Assembly (NCBI RefSeq): GCF_000300335.1
Contig: NZ_AMRM01000003.1
Coordinates: 124,001-188,000, forward strand
From: Nitratireductor pacificus pht-3B
GTDB taxonomy: Bacteria; Pseudomonadota; Alphaproteobacteria; Rhizobiales; Rhizobiaceae
DNA: 64,000 nt
Direction of reading: 5' to 3'
Each line of letters begins with the position of its first letter. The stretch's first letter is position 1. Below are positions 8,821 through 16,491 of the stretch, piece after piece. Under the pieces are notes generated by a model. That model did no database searches. It saw only the letters and a list, made by a program, of their open reading frames with translations, and was not told the origin of the DNA. A program made the position numbers and the translations under genes.

Positions 8821-8916
8821 GCCACCCCGTCGGCGATGCGGACCTCCCGACTTGACCGCTGCGCGCGGCTGGCGCAAAACTCCGCGCAGTTCGCGCTCGC
8901 ACAGGAGAATCGTCCC

Positions 8917-9354
8917 ATGGCACGCCTTCAGGCACTCGTTGCCGGCCTCGCGGTTTCGCTGGCCTCCACGTTCGCCCCGATGACGGCGCAGGCCGCCGAT
9001 CCGGTCGGCTTCTATGGCGCTTCCGATGATCCGTGCGCCAACAGCGCGGTGCAGACGACGATCCAGAAGCGGTTTCGCCATCAGGTGACGCATGTGCCGA
9101 ACCTGCCCGATGTCGACATCGTCGATTTCTACGGCGCCTCGCAGACCCGCTATCGCGCGGCAAGCAGCAACAGCCCGATCGAGCGGCGTTATTGCCGCGC
9201 CACGGCAAGGCTGTCCGACGGACGCGACCGCACCGTGTGGTATCTGATCGAATACGGCCAGGGATTTGCCTCGATCGGCGACAATGTGGAGTTCTGCGTC
9301 TCCGGCTTCGACCGCTGGAACGTCTACAACGCCCATTGCCGCGTATTGCGCTGA
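8917..9354 (+). CDS. Secreted four-cysteine protein, function unknown
   Basis: A 145-residue protein with a clear Sec signal peptide (MARLQALVAGLAVSLASTFAPMTAQA, cleavage after AQA). The mature part of about 119 residues contains exactly four cysteines, in DDPCAN, RRYCRA, VEFCVS and AHCRVLR, which suggests two disulfides in the periplasm. The region VWYLIEYGQGFASIGDNVEFCVSGFDRW resembles a conserved hypothetical family that I recall from Hyphomicrobiales. The ATG at 8917 has ACAGGAG upstream. It ends 33 nt before the RNase T2 gene on the same strand, so the two secreted proteins are likely co-expressed. Confidence 0.75.
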   Translation: MARLQALVAGLAVSLASTFAPMTAQAADPVGFYGASDDPCANSAVQTTIQKRFRHQVTHVPNLPDVDIVDFYGASQTRYRAASSNSPIERRYCRATARLSDGRDRTVWYLIEYGQGFASIGDNVEFCVSGFDRWNVYNAHCRVLR

Positions 9355-9387
9355 CACCGACTGCCCGACACCCGTCCGGAGTTTGAG

Positions 9388-10056
9388 ATGCGCAAGGCGA
9401 TGCGCCTGACGGCCTGCCTTTACGCGGCCCTGTTCGCCGGCAGCCTGCCGGTCGGCGCGACGGAGCCGGGTGCGGCGGCCGGCGCTTTCGACTTCTACGT
9501 CCTCTCGCTCAGTTGGTCTCCCAGCTATTGCGCCGCCGAGGGCGCCGAAGCCAACCGGCAGCAATGCGGCGCTTCGCGTCCCTACGCCTTCGTCGTGCAC
9601 GGGCTTTGGCCGCAGAACGAACGCGGCTATCCGGAATATTGCAGCAGCAGCCAGCCGGAGCGGGTTCCAGACGATCTCGTGGGGCAATACCGCGACATCA
9701 TGCCGTCGGGCGGATTGATCGGCCATCAGTGGCGCAAGCACGGGTCATGCTCCGGCCTGTCGCAAGAGACCTATTTCGCGCTGACCCGCAAGGCCCGCGC
9801 ACGGGTCACCGTTCCCGAGGCGTTTACCAGGCTCGACAAGCCGGAAATGGTCGATCCACAGCGCGTCGAGGCGCAGTTCCTCACCGCCAATCCCGGACTT
9901 GAAGGCGATGCGATCGCGGTGACCTGCGACCGTCGCTATCTGCGCGAGGTGCGCATCTGCATGACCCGGGATCTGGAGTTTCGTGCCTGCGAGGCCGTGG
10001 ACCGCAAGCATTGCCGGCGCGACCGCGTGCTGATGCCGCCCGCGCGCGGCGGGTAG
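9388..10056 (+). CDS. Ribonuclease T2 family protein, exported
   Basis: A 222-residue T2-type endoribonuclease with an N-terminal signal peptide (cleavage near residue 24, VGA-TE). Conserved active segment CAS I is FVVHGLWP at 68-75 with catalytic His71, and CAS II is GHQWRKHGSC at 112-121 with Lys117 and His118. The position that is usually Glu in CAS II (HEW..KHG) is Gln114 here, which may lower or alter activity. Several cysteines (residues 48, 60, 85 and 121 and later ones) fit the disulfide-stabilised fold. The expected role is periplasmic or extracellular RNA degradation for nutrient recovery. It follows the secreted four-cysteine protein. Confidence 0.88.
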   Translation: MRKAMRLTACLYAALFAGSLPVGATEPGAAAGAFDFYVLSLSWSPSYCAAEGAEANRQQCGASRPYAFVVHGLWPQNERGYPEYCSSSQPERVPDDLVGQYRDIMPSGGLIGHQWRKHGSCSGLSQETYFALTRKARARVTVPEAFTRLDKPEMVDPQRVEAQFLTANPGLEGDAIAVTCDRRYLREVRICMTRDLEFRACEAVDRKHCRRDRVLMPPARGG

Positions 10057-10103
10057 AACGTAGGCACGCCTGACGTTCGCAGAAGCGCCCGGAGGCAAGG
10101 ACG

Positions 10104-10136
10104 CTCAAAAGAAAAGCCGGGCGCGAGGCCCGGCTT
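10104..10136 (-). terminator. Rho-independent terminator of the downstream Omp31-like gene
   Basis: On the minus strand AAGCCGGGC pairs with GCCCGGCTT (9 bp, 5-nt loop) and is followed by a TTTTCTTTT run. It lies 25 nt past the stop of the porin gene at 10161-10832. On the plus strand there is no U-tract, so it mainly serves the minus-strand gene. Confidence 0.8.
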
Positions 10137-10160
10137 CCCGATGGTTCCGATGCTTGGCTA

Positions 10161-10832
10161 TCAGAACTGCATACCAAGGCCGAACATGACCTTGTTGCTG
10201 CTGTCCTTGACGTCCTGCGCACCGCTGCCGGTGTTGAAGGACTCGCTGCCGAACTTCGTGTAGCGGTATTCGACGCGGCCGAAGACCTTGTCGGTCAGCT
10301 TGGCGTCGATACCGGCACCGGCCGTCCAGCCGAGCATGGTGTTGGTGTCGGAGACGCCGCCTTCGGTGACCTTCAGGCGCTCTGCCGCACCACCGGCCGT
10401 GCCGTAGATGAGCAGGTTCTCGGTGGCCGCGACACCCAGGCGGGCGCGCAGCGTCCCGTCGACGCCACCCTTCGTTTCGGTGCCGGCGTTCGAACCCTTC
10501 ATGCCGTTGTAACCGACATCGCCTTCGATACCGTAGACGAAGCTGCCCGACTGGAAGTTCCAGCCGGCAAACCCGTTGCCGACGAAGCCGTCCGTGTCGA
10601 CATCATTGCCTGGCGCGGGAAACGCGGTCTGGGTCTTGCCCGAAAAGCCATAGCCGAGCGCGATACCGGCGTAACCGCCTTCCCAGCCGGCGATCGGCGT
10701 GGAGATCACGGGAGCCGCAGGCGGCGTCGGCGGCTGATCCATGATCACGTCGGCGGCCTGCGCCGCACCGGCGATGGTCATCAGTCCGACGGCGGTAGCG
10801 GCAGACAGAACAAACTTGTTGTAGGCTTTCAT
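10161..10832 (-). CDS. Omp31-like outer membrane beta-barrel protein (paralogue 1)
   Basis: A 223-residue outer membrane protein of the Omp25/Omp31 family found in Brucella and relatives. It has a signal peptide (KFVLSAATAVGLMTIAGAAQAAD), a proline-rich linker, the family entry W.GGYAGI.LGYGFSG, then eight predicted beta strands ending in FGRVEYRYTKFGSE and the terminal aromatic signature KVMFGLGMQF. Such proteins are abundant small porins or surface antigens. The ATG at 10832 has AAGGAG 9 nt upstream. It has its own terminator downstream and is separated by 363 nt from a second copy of the same length. Confidence 0.9.
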   Translation of the reverse strand: MKAYNKFVLSAATAVGLMTIAGAAQAADVIMDQPPTPPAAPVISTPIAGWEGGYAGIALGYGFSGKTQTAFPAPGNDVDTDGFVGNGFAGWNFQSGSFVYGIEGDVGYNGMKGSNAGTETKGGVDGTLRARLGVAATENLLIYGTAGGAAERLKVTEGGVSDTNTMLGWTAGAGIDAKLTDKVFGRVEYRYTKFGSESFNTGSGAQDVKDSSNKVMFGLGMQF

Positions 10833-11195
10833 GGTCCATACTCCTTGAGCCACTTGCATTTGCAAACGCTGTGGGGCGCCCCGATGGGCTCATGCACTGA
10901 AAAACGCACCACGCTTGGCGATTGCCCGACCGTCTTGGGAGGACGCGGCCGGATATCGCATGGGCTTTATCTGGGCAGGAAATACGGCTGAACGTGCCCG
11001 AAAAATGGGTCTTTCAGCGGCGCGAATGCGGCGGAAAGGTGATGTTGTAAACGCGCAACATCACCCTTGCCAGAGACTTGTGCAAGCCTGCAGCCGGGGC
11101 ATCGCCGCGTCTCGAAGACGGGCGACAAGCAAGGCTGTAGCGCGTTGCAGTCAGGTGGTTTCACCTGACGCCCGCACAAATGCGGAACGATGAGT
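10833..11195. other. 363-nt intergenic region between the two Omp31-like genes
   Basis: No credible gene is seen; a 92-codon plus-strand frame inside it has no ribosome site or recognisable product. The part next to 10833 should hold the promoter of paralogue 1, and the part next to 11195 holds the stop-side hairpin of paralogue 2 at 11150-11169. Confidence 0.6.
11150..11169 (-). terminator. Stem-loop downstream of the second Omp31-like gene
   Basis: GTCAGGTG and CACCTGAC form a perfect 8-bp stem with a 4-nt loop, 27 nt past the stop of the gene at 11196. A smaller CCGCA/TGCGG hairpin lies between. There is no clear U-tract, so it may be a weak or Rho-assisted terminator. Confidence 0.45.
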
Positions 11196-11867
11196 CTAGA
11201 ACTCCATCCCGATGCCGAACAGGACCTTGTTGTTGCTCCAGCTGGCGCTGGTGGAGCCGCTGCCGGTCAGGAACGTCTTGTCCCCATACTCCGTGTAGCG
11301 GTATTCGACGCGGCCGAACATCCTGCTGCTGAACTTGATGTCCATGCCGGCGCCGGCGGTCCAGCCCAGCAGCGTTTCGGTGTCAGTGCGACCGGCCTCT
11401 TCCAGCCTCAGGCGACCGAACGCTCCGCCGGCCGTTACATAAGGCAGCAGCAGCTCTATCGTGTAGCCGATCCGGGCGCGCAGCGTCCCATCAAAACGGC
11501 CCTTGGCGGTGTACCCGCCCTCCGAAGCGTTCACCGCGCTATAGCCGAGATCGGCCTCCGGGCCGTAGACGAAGCGGCCAGACTGTCGATTCCAGCCAAG
11601 GAAGCCGTTGGTGATGAACCCTTTCGGACTGATCGTCAGAGCGCGGGGATCCACCTCTCCGGAAAACCCGTATCCTGCGGCAATGCCCGCATAACCGCCT
11701 TCCCAGTCCATGATCGGCGCTGAAATCGCACCCAGGTTGGGCACCTTGAGCTCCGGTGGCTCCGGCGGCAGGTCGGAGGTAAGATCCGCGGCCATGGTGC
11801 GCGGCGTACCGGCGATCGCCGTCAGCACGGCGAGTATTACGGGTATCGAGTTCTTGTATAGCGGCAT
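11196..11867 (-). CDS. Omp31-like outer membrane beta-barrel protein (paralogue 2)
   Basis: A 223-residue paralogue of the gene at 10161-10832, with the same order: signal peptide, proline/glutamate-rich linker (DLPPEPPELK), WEGGYAGIAAGYGFSG, a repeated pattern of strands, LLGWTAGAGMDIKF, FGRVEYRYTEYGD and the C-terminal VLFGIGMEF ending in phenylalanine, as expected for BamA-inserted barrels. The ATG at 11867 (MPLYKNSIPVIL) was chosen for the signal peptide; the frame is open further upstream. The ribosome site is weak. The pair is a tandem duplication with separate termination. Confidence 0.88.
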   Translation of the reverse strand: MPLYKNSIPVILAVLTAIAGTPRTMAADLTSDLPPEPPELKVPNLGAISAPIMDWEGGYAGIAAGYGFSGEVDPRALTISPKGFITNGFLGWNRQSGRFVYGPEADLGYSAVNASEGGYTAKGRFDGTLRARIGYTIELLLPYVTAGGAFGRLRLEEAGRTDTETLLGWTAGAGMDIKFSSRMFGRVEYRYTEYGDKTFLTGSGSTSASWSNNKVLFGIGMEF

Positions 11868-12225
11868 GGGTCTTGTCCATTTGTCACGGGGGACGCAAAC
11901 GTTGCGGGGAACCATATGCAACCGGCCGTACTCCCACCGTCCATCGGGACAGGCAGCGCTGCCGGGTGCGTACACGTGATCGAACTGTGGCCCACAGCTA
12001 TCTAAACGGGATGTTTATGAGCAAGTAACGCGGCGGTGCGCCGCCTTGCGGGTGAATGACACGCCTCGCGGGGGCGCGCGCCTGTCAGTATTGGTGTCCC
12101 TGCCCGACGGACAGGCTTGGAGCGGCGGCCTATTCGGCTTACATGAACGTTGCAGCTGCCACGGCCGCGACATCGACGGATTGCACGCGGCCCGGCCGCA
12201 GAAACGAAAGCCGCATACGGAAACC
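11868..12225. promoter_or_regulatory. 358-nt divergent region between the porin gene and the SDR gene
   Basis: No protein gene is convincing here. It contains a GCGGCG/CGCCGC hairpin with a 3-nt loop at 12030-12044 and a second inverted repeat GCCTGTC/GACAGGC at 12080-12086 and 12110-12116. These may be folded parts of a leader of the SDR-uvrC transcript or of a small RNA. Promoters for both flanking genes should lie inside. Confidence 0.4.
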
Positions 12226-12990
12226 ATGGTTCAGGCACACGGAACAGCCCTTGTCACCGGCGGCGCGAGACGCATCGGCGCCGCGATCGTCCGCGACCTT
12301 GCTGCGCACGGCTTTGCCGTCGCCATTCATTGCGGACACTCGCGGCGCGAGGCCGATGCGCTGGCGCAGACCGTCGAGAAGGACGGCGGGCGCGCCGCCG
12401 TGTTGCAGGCGGACCTGACCGATTCCCGCGAGGCCGCGCTGCTGGTGGAGCGCACCGAAGCCGCGCTCGGCTTTCCCTGCATCGTCGTCAACAATGCCTC
12501 CGTCTTCGAGGACGATGCGGTGACGGATCTCGACATGGCCCTGTGGGACCGTCATTTCGCCGTCCACCTGAAGGCCCCGGCCCTGATCGCGCAGGCGCTC
12601 GCCGCGCGCCTGCCTGCCGGCGGCGAGGCGCTGATCGTCAACATGATCGACCAGCGCGTGTGGCGTCCTACCCCGCGCTTCTTCAGCTACACGCTGTCGA
12701 AATCGGCCCTGTGGACCGCCACGCAGACCATGGCGCAGGCGCTCGGGCCGAACATCCGCGTCAACGCCATCGGCCCCGGCCCGACCCTGCCGAACCAGCG
12801 GCAGGAGCAGGCGGATTTCGACCGCCAGACGGAAGCGCTGATTCTCCGGCGCGGGCCGGACCTGGCCGAATTCGGCCGAACGGTGCGCTACATCTGGGAG
12901 GCGCGCTCCGTGACCGGGCAGATGATCGCACTCGACGGCGGCCAGCATCTGGCCTGGGAGACGCCCGACGTCGCCGGAGTGCCCGAGTGA
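12226..12990 (+). CDS. Short-chain dehydrogenase/reductase, FolM/pteridine-reductase-like
   Basis: A 254-residue SDR with the NADPH-binding motif TGGARRIG near residue 11 (Arg in the TGxxxRxG position is typical of pteridine reductase/FolM relatives), the NNAS motif, an active-site Tyr and Lys in YTLSKSAL, and the C-terminal [14 protein letters not shown]. FolM-type enzymes reduce dihydrofolate or dihydromonapterin; the exact substrate here is inferred only from the Arg-containing motif. The ATG at 12226 gives the usual N-terminus. It overlaps uvrC by 4 nt (GTGA), so the two are translationally coupled. Confidence 0.8.
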   Translation: MVQAHGTALVTGGARRIGAAIVRDLAAHGFAVAIHCGHSRREADALAQTVEKDGGRAAVLQADLTDSREAALLVERTEAALGFPCIVVNNASVFEDDAVTDLDMALWDRHFAVHLKAPALIAQALAARLPAGGEALIVNMIDQRVWRPTPRFFSYTLSKSALWTATQTMAQALGPNIRVNAIGPGPTLPNQRQEQADFDRQTEALILRRGPDLAEFGRTVRYIWEARSVTGQMIALDGGQHLAWETPDVAGVPE

Positions 12991-14951
12991 CGCGCGACGC
13001 CACGACAACTGACACCACAGGCCCGGCGCTCGACTGGGACGCGGGCGGCGCGGTCTCCGGCGCCGTCGGCGTCGAGGTCATCCAGGAGGCGGTCAAGCGG
13101 CTGCCCAACGCGCCGGGCGTGTACCGGATGATCAACGCCGACGGCGACGTGCTCTATGTGGGCAAGGCGCGCAGCCTGAAGAAGCGCGTGACCAATTATG
13201 CCCAGGGGCGCGGCCACACGAACCGGATCGGCCGGATGGTGCGCGAGACGGCGTCGATGGAGTTCGTCGTCACGCGGACCGAGACCGAGGCGCTGCTGCT
13301 CGAGGCCAACCTCATCAAGCGGCTCAGGCCGCGCTTCAACGTGCTGCTGCGCGACGACAAGTCGTTCCCCTACATCCTGCTCACCGGCGACCATCCGGCG
13401 CCGGGCATCTTCAAGCATCGCGGCGCGCGCTCGAAGAAGGGCGACTATTTCGGCCCCTTCGCCTCGGCGGGCGCGGTCGGGCGGACGATCAATTCGCTGC
13501 AGCGGGCCTTCCTGCTGCGCACCTGCACCGATTCCGTGTTCGAAAGCCGCACGCGGCCCTGCCTGCTCTTCCAGATCAAGCGCTGCTCCGGCCCCTGCAC
13601 CGGCGAGATCGGCGCGGCCGACTATGCCGAACTGGTCGACGAGGCGAAAGCCTTCCTGTCGGGCCGCTCGACCTCGGTCAAGGCGGACATCGCCAGGGCC
13701 ATGCAGGACGCTGCCGAAGCGCTCGACTTCGAGCGTGCCGCCGTCTACCGGGACCGGCTATCGGCGCTCAGCCATGTGCAGAGCCATCAGGGCATCAATC
13801 CGCAGGGCGTCGAGGAGGCGGATGTCATCGCCATCCACCAGGAAGGCGGGCAAAGCTGCATCCAGGTCTTCTTCTTCCGCACGGGACAGAACTGGGGCAA
13901 TCGCGCCTATTTCCCCAAGGCCGACCCGGCGCTGGGCGCCGAGGAGGTGCTGGGCGCCTTCCTCGCGCAATTCTACGACGACAAGCCCTGCCCGCGCCTC
14001 ATCCTCCTGTCGCACGCCGTCGAGGAGCAGGCGCTGCTGGCCGATGCCCTGGCGACGCGCGCCGGGCGCAAGGTGCAGGTGCTCGTGCCGCAGCGCGGCG
14101 AGAAGAAGGACCTGACCGACCACGCCCTGCAGAACGCCCGCGAGGCGCTCGGCCGGCGGCTCGCCGAAACCTCCTCACAGGGACGCCTGATGGAGGGGTT
14201 CGCGGAAACCTTCGGCCTCGAGGCCGCGCCGCGCCGCATCGAGGTCTACGACAATTCCCACATCATGGGGACCAACGCGGTCGGCGGCATGATCGTCGCC
14301 GGCATGGAAGGTTTCGCCAAGAACCAGTACCGCAAGTTCAACATCCGCTCGACCGAGATCACCCCCGGCGACGACTACGGCATGATGCGGGAGGTGATGC
14401 AGCGCCGGTTCTCGCGCCTGATCAAGGAAAACGGCCTGCCCGGCGGCGAGGCGGGAGACGAGGCCGGGGAGATGGAAACGGCTGCGGACATGCCAGCCTG
14501 GCCGGACGTGATCCTGATCGACGGCGGCCAGGGACAACTGGCGGCGGCCACGCAAATCCTCGAGGAACTGGGGATCGCCGGCGGCGTGACGGCGATCGGC
14601 GTCGCCAAGGGCGTCGACCGCGATGCCGGCCGCGAGCGCTTCTTCATGGCCGGCAAGAACCCCTTCTCGCTGCCGCCGCGCGACCCGGTGCTCTACTTCG
14701 TGCAGCGGCTGCGCGATGAGGCGCACCGCTTTGCCATCGGCTCGCACCGCGCGCGGCGCAAGAAGGAAATGATCAAGAACCCGTTGGACGAGATCGGCGG
14801 GATCGGCCCCGGCCGCAAGCGGTCGCTGCTGCATCATTTCGGCACTGCGAAGGCCGTCAGCCGCGCCGGTGTCGAGGATTTGATGGCCGTGGACGGAATT
14901 TCGGAAGCGATCGCCCGGCAGATCTATAATCATTTCCATGAAAATGGTTGA
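12987..14951 (+). CDS. uvrC: Excinuclease ABC subunit C
   Basis: UvrC makes both incisions around UvrAB-bound DNA damage in nucleotide excision repair. The 654-residue protein has the N-terminal GIY-YIG nuclease ([19 protein letters not shown], residues about 45-65), the cysteine-rich [13 protein letters not shown] segment, a UVR helix around [14 protein letters not shown], the RNase H-like C-terminal nuclease ([22 protein letters not shown]), and a final helix-hairpin-helix pair ([25 protein letters not shown]). The GTG at 12987 overlaps the upstream SDR stop. The next gene is pgsA. Confidence 0.96.
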   Translation: MTRDATTTDTTGPALDWDAGGAVSGAVGVEVIQEAVKRLPNAPGVYRMINADGDVLYVGKARSLKKRVTNYAQGRGHTNRIGRMVRETASMEFVVTRTETEALLLEANLIKRLRPRFNVLLRDDKSFPYILLTGDHPAPGIFKHRGARSKKGDYFGPFASAGAVGRTINSLQRAFLLRTCTDSVFESRTRPCLLFQIKRCSGPCTGEIGAADYAELVDEAKAFLSGRSTSVKADIARAMQDAAEALDFERAAVYRDRLSALSHVQSHQGINPQGVEEADVIAIHQEGGQSCIQVFFFRTGQNWGNRAYFPKADPALGAEEVLGAFLAQFYDDKPCPRLILLSHAVEEQALLADALATRAGRKVQVLVPQRGEKKDLTDHALQNAREALGRRLAETSSQGRLMEGFAETFGLEAAPRRIEVYDNSHIMGTNAVGGMIVAGMEGFAKNQYRKFNIRSTEITPGDDYGMMREVMQRRFSRLIKENGLPGGEAGDEAGEMETAADMPAWPDVILIDGGQGQLAAATQILEELGIAGGVTAIGVAKGVDRDAGRERFFMAGKNPFSLPPRDPVLYFVQRLRDEAHRFAIGSHRARRKKEMIKNPLDEIGGIGPGRKRSLLHHFGTAKAVSRAGVEDLMAVDGISEAIARQIYNHFHENG

Positions 14952-15045
14952 AATGGCGTTGTTTCGTCGCGCTCCGGACCGCAGAGCTTGACCCGCCCTG
15001 CCGGCTTCTGGTTTGACAGGTGAAAGACTGGCGGGATCGCATTTC

Positions 15046-15645
15046 ATGGCCAAGAGCACATCGCGCGCATTCAATCTTCCGAACCTGCTGACCTATGCGC
15101 GCATTGTCGCCGTGCCGGCGATCGTCCTGTGCTTCTTCCTCGAGGGGCGGCTGCAATCGAGCGACTTCGCCCGCTGGTCGGCGCTGGGCCTGTTCCTTGC
15201 CGCCAGCATCACGGACTATTTCGACGGCTACCTGGCGCGCACCTGGCAGCAGACCTCCAATATCGGCCGCATGCTCGATCCCATTGCCGACAAGCTTCTG
15301 GTCTCGACCTGCCTTCTGCTGCTCGCCGCGGACACGGACCGGACCATCGCGGGCTGGACGCTGTGGGCGGCGATCATCATCCTGTGCCGGGAAATCCTCG
15401 TCTCGGGCCTGCGCGAATATCTGGCGGCGCTGAAGGTCAGCGTGCCGGTGACGCAGTTCGCCAAATGGAAGACCGCCATCCAGATGGTGGCCATCGGCTT
15501 TCTTCTGGCGGGTCCCGCCGGCGACAAGATCCTGCCCTACACGACCCAGGCCGGCATCGTCCTGTTGTGGATTTCCGCCATTGTCACCCTTTATACCGGT
15601 TATGATTACTTCCGGGCCGGACTGAAGCATATTGTCGAGGAGTAG
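15046..15645 (+). CDS. pgsA: CDP-diacylglycerol-glycerol-3-phosphate 3-phosphatidyltransferase
   Basis: PgsA makes phosphatidylglycerophosphate, the first step to phosphatidylglycerol and cardiolipin, at the inner membrane. The 199-residue protein has the full CDP-alcohol signature in DYFDGYLARTWQQTSNIGRMLDPIADK (given in part: DG..AR, G, D, D) and about five membrane helices. FNLPNLLTYARI at the N-terminus is typical of PgsA. The ATG at 15046 was preferred over an in-frame TTG at 15013. It is followed after 3 nt by moaD. A second, more divergent CDP-alcohol enzyme occurs at 2790-3347. Confidence 0.93.
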   Translation: MAKSTSRAFNLPNLLTYARIVAVPAIVLCFFLEGRLQSSDFARWSALGLFLAASITDYFDGYLARTWQQTSNIGRMLDPIADKLLVSTCLLLLAADTDRTIAGWTLWAAIIILCREILVSGLREYLAALKVSVPVTQFAKWKTAIQMVAIGFLLAGPAGDKILPYTTQAGIVLLWISAIVTLYTGYDYFRAGLKHIVEE

Positions 15646-15648
15646 GCT

Positions 15649-15900
15649 GTGAAGCTCGTCTATTTCGCATGGGTGCGCGAACGCATCGGCCGGGCGGAAG
15701 AAGAGGTCGCGCTGCCGTCCGGGGTCAGGACCGTGGCGGACCTGCTTGGCTGGCTGGCTGGCCGCGGCGGCGGCTATGCGATCGCGCTCGAACACGCGGA
15801 AGCGATCCGCGTTGCCGTCAATCACGAACATGTCGATCATGCCGCCCTCCTGCCGGGCGACGGGGAGGTCGCGCTGTTTCCTCCGATGACCGGGGGCTGA
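15649..15900 (+). CDS. moaD: Molybdopterin synthase sulfur-carrier subunit
   Basis: MoaD is the small ubiquitin-fold subunit whose C-terminal Gly-Gly thiocarboxylate donates sulfur for the dithiolene of molybdopterin. The 83-residue product starts at GTG 15649 with VYFAWVRERIG and ends VALFPPMTGG with the required diglycine. It sits directly before moaE with 2 nt between. Confidence 0.93.
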   Translation: MKLVYFAWVRERIGRAEEEVALPSGVRTVADLLGWLAGRGGGYAIALEHAEAIRVAVNHEHVDHAALLPGDGEVALFPPMTGG

Positions 15901-15902
15901 CC

Positions 15903-16364
15903 ATGGCCTGCGTCCCGCTCGTGCACGTCCAGGCAGGCGATTTCTCGCTTGCCGAGGAGGTCCGGCGCCTCACCGGAGGCCGACGCGACGTCGGCGCGGT
16001 CGTCACCTTCACCGGCCTGTGCCGCGACGAAGGCGGCAGGCTCGATGCGCTAGAGCTCGAGCACTATCCGGGAATGGCCGAGGCCGAGATCGGCAGGATC
16101 GCCGCAGAGGCCGCCGGGCGCTGGCCGCTGACGGGCCTGACCGTCATCCACCGCTTCGGGAGGATCGCGCCGGGCGAGAACATCGTCCTGGTCGTCGCCG
16201 CGGCTTCGCATCGGCGGGCTGCCTTCGAGGCGGCCGATTTCCTGATGGACTTCCTGAAATCGCGCGCACCCTTCTGGAAGAAGGAGCACGCCGCCGGCGA
16301 AGCCGGGGTGTGGGTGGAAGCCACGGAAAAGGACCGGGACGACATGAAGCGCTGGCAGCGCTGA
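15903..16364 (+). CDS. moaE: Molybdopterin synthase catalytic subunit
   Basis: MoaE binds the sulfurated MoaD tail and converts precursor Z (cPMP) into molybdopterin. The 153-residue protein shows GAVVTFTGLCRDEG, LELEHYPGMAEAEI, the basic active-site region HRFGRIAPGE, SHRRAAFEAADFLMDFLKSRAPFWKKE (key residues H-R-R, F and the K-K pair) and a short C-terminus. With moaD it supplies cofactor for molybdoenzymes such as the one at 5749-7851. Confidence 0.95.
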   Translation: MACVPLVHVQAGDFSLAEEVRRLTGGRRDVGAVVTFTGLCRDEGGRLDALELEHYPGMAEAEIGRIAAEAAGRWPLTGLTVIHRFGRIAPGENIVLVVAAASHRRAAFEAADFLMDFLKSRAPFWKKEHAAGEAGVWVEATEKDRDDMKRWQR

Positions 16365-16491
16365 GCATCCGGTCCCGGCGCGCGCATCATTTACCCTCCG
16401 CTAAGGATGAATGTTGTTTCTCGAATTGTTAGACGAATAAACAACGTCGCGCACGCTATAGCTTCCGTTAAGGAAACCGTACGGGAAGGTG

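Noticed and set aside
10915-11193. Possible 92-codon gene between the two porin genes
   Set aside because: No ribosome site, no recognisable product, and it would run into the stop-side hairpin of the second porin gene.
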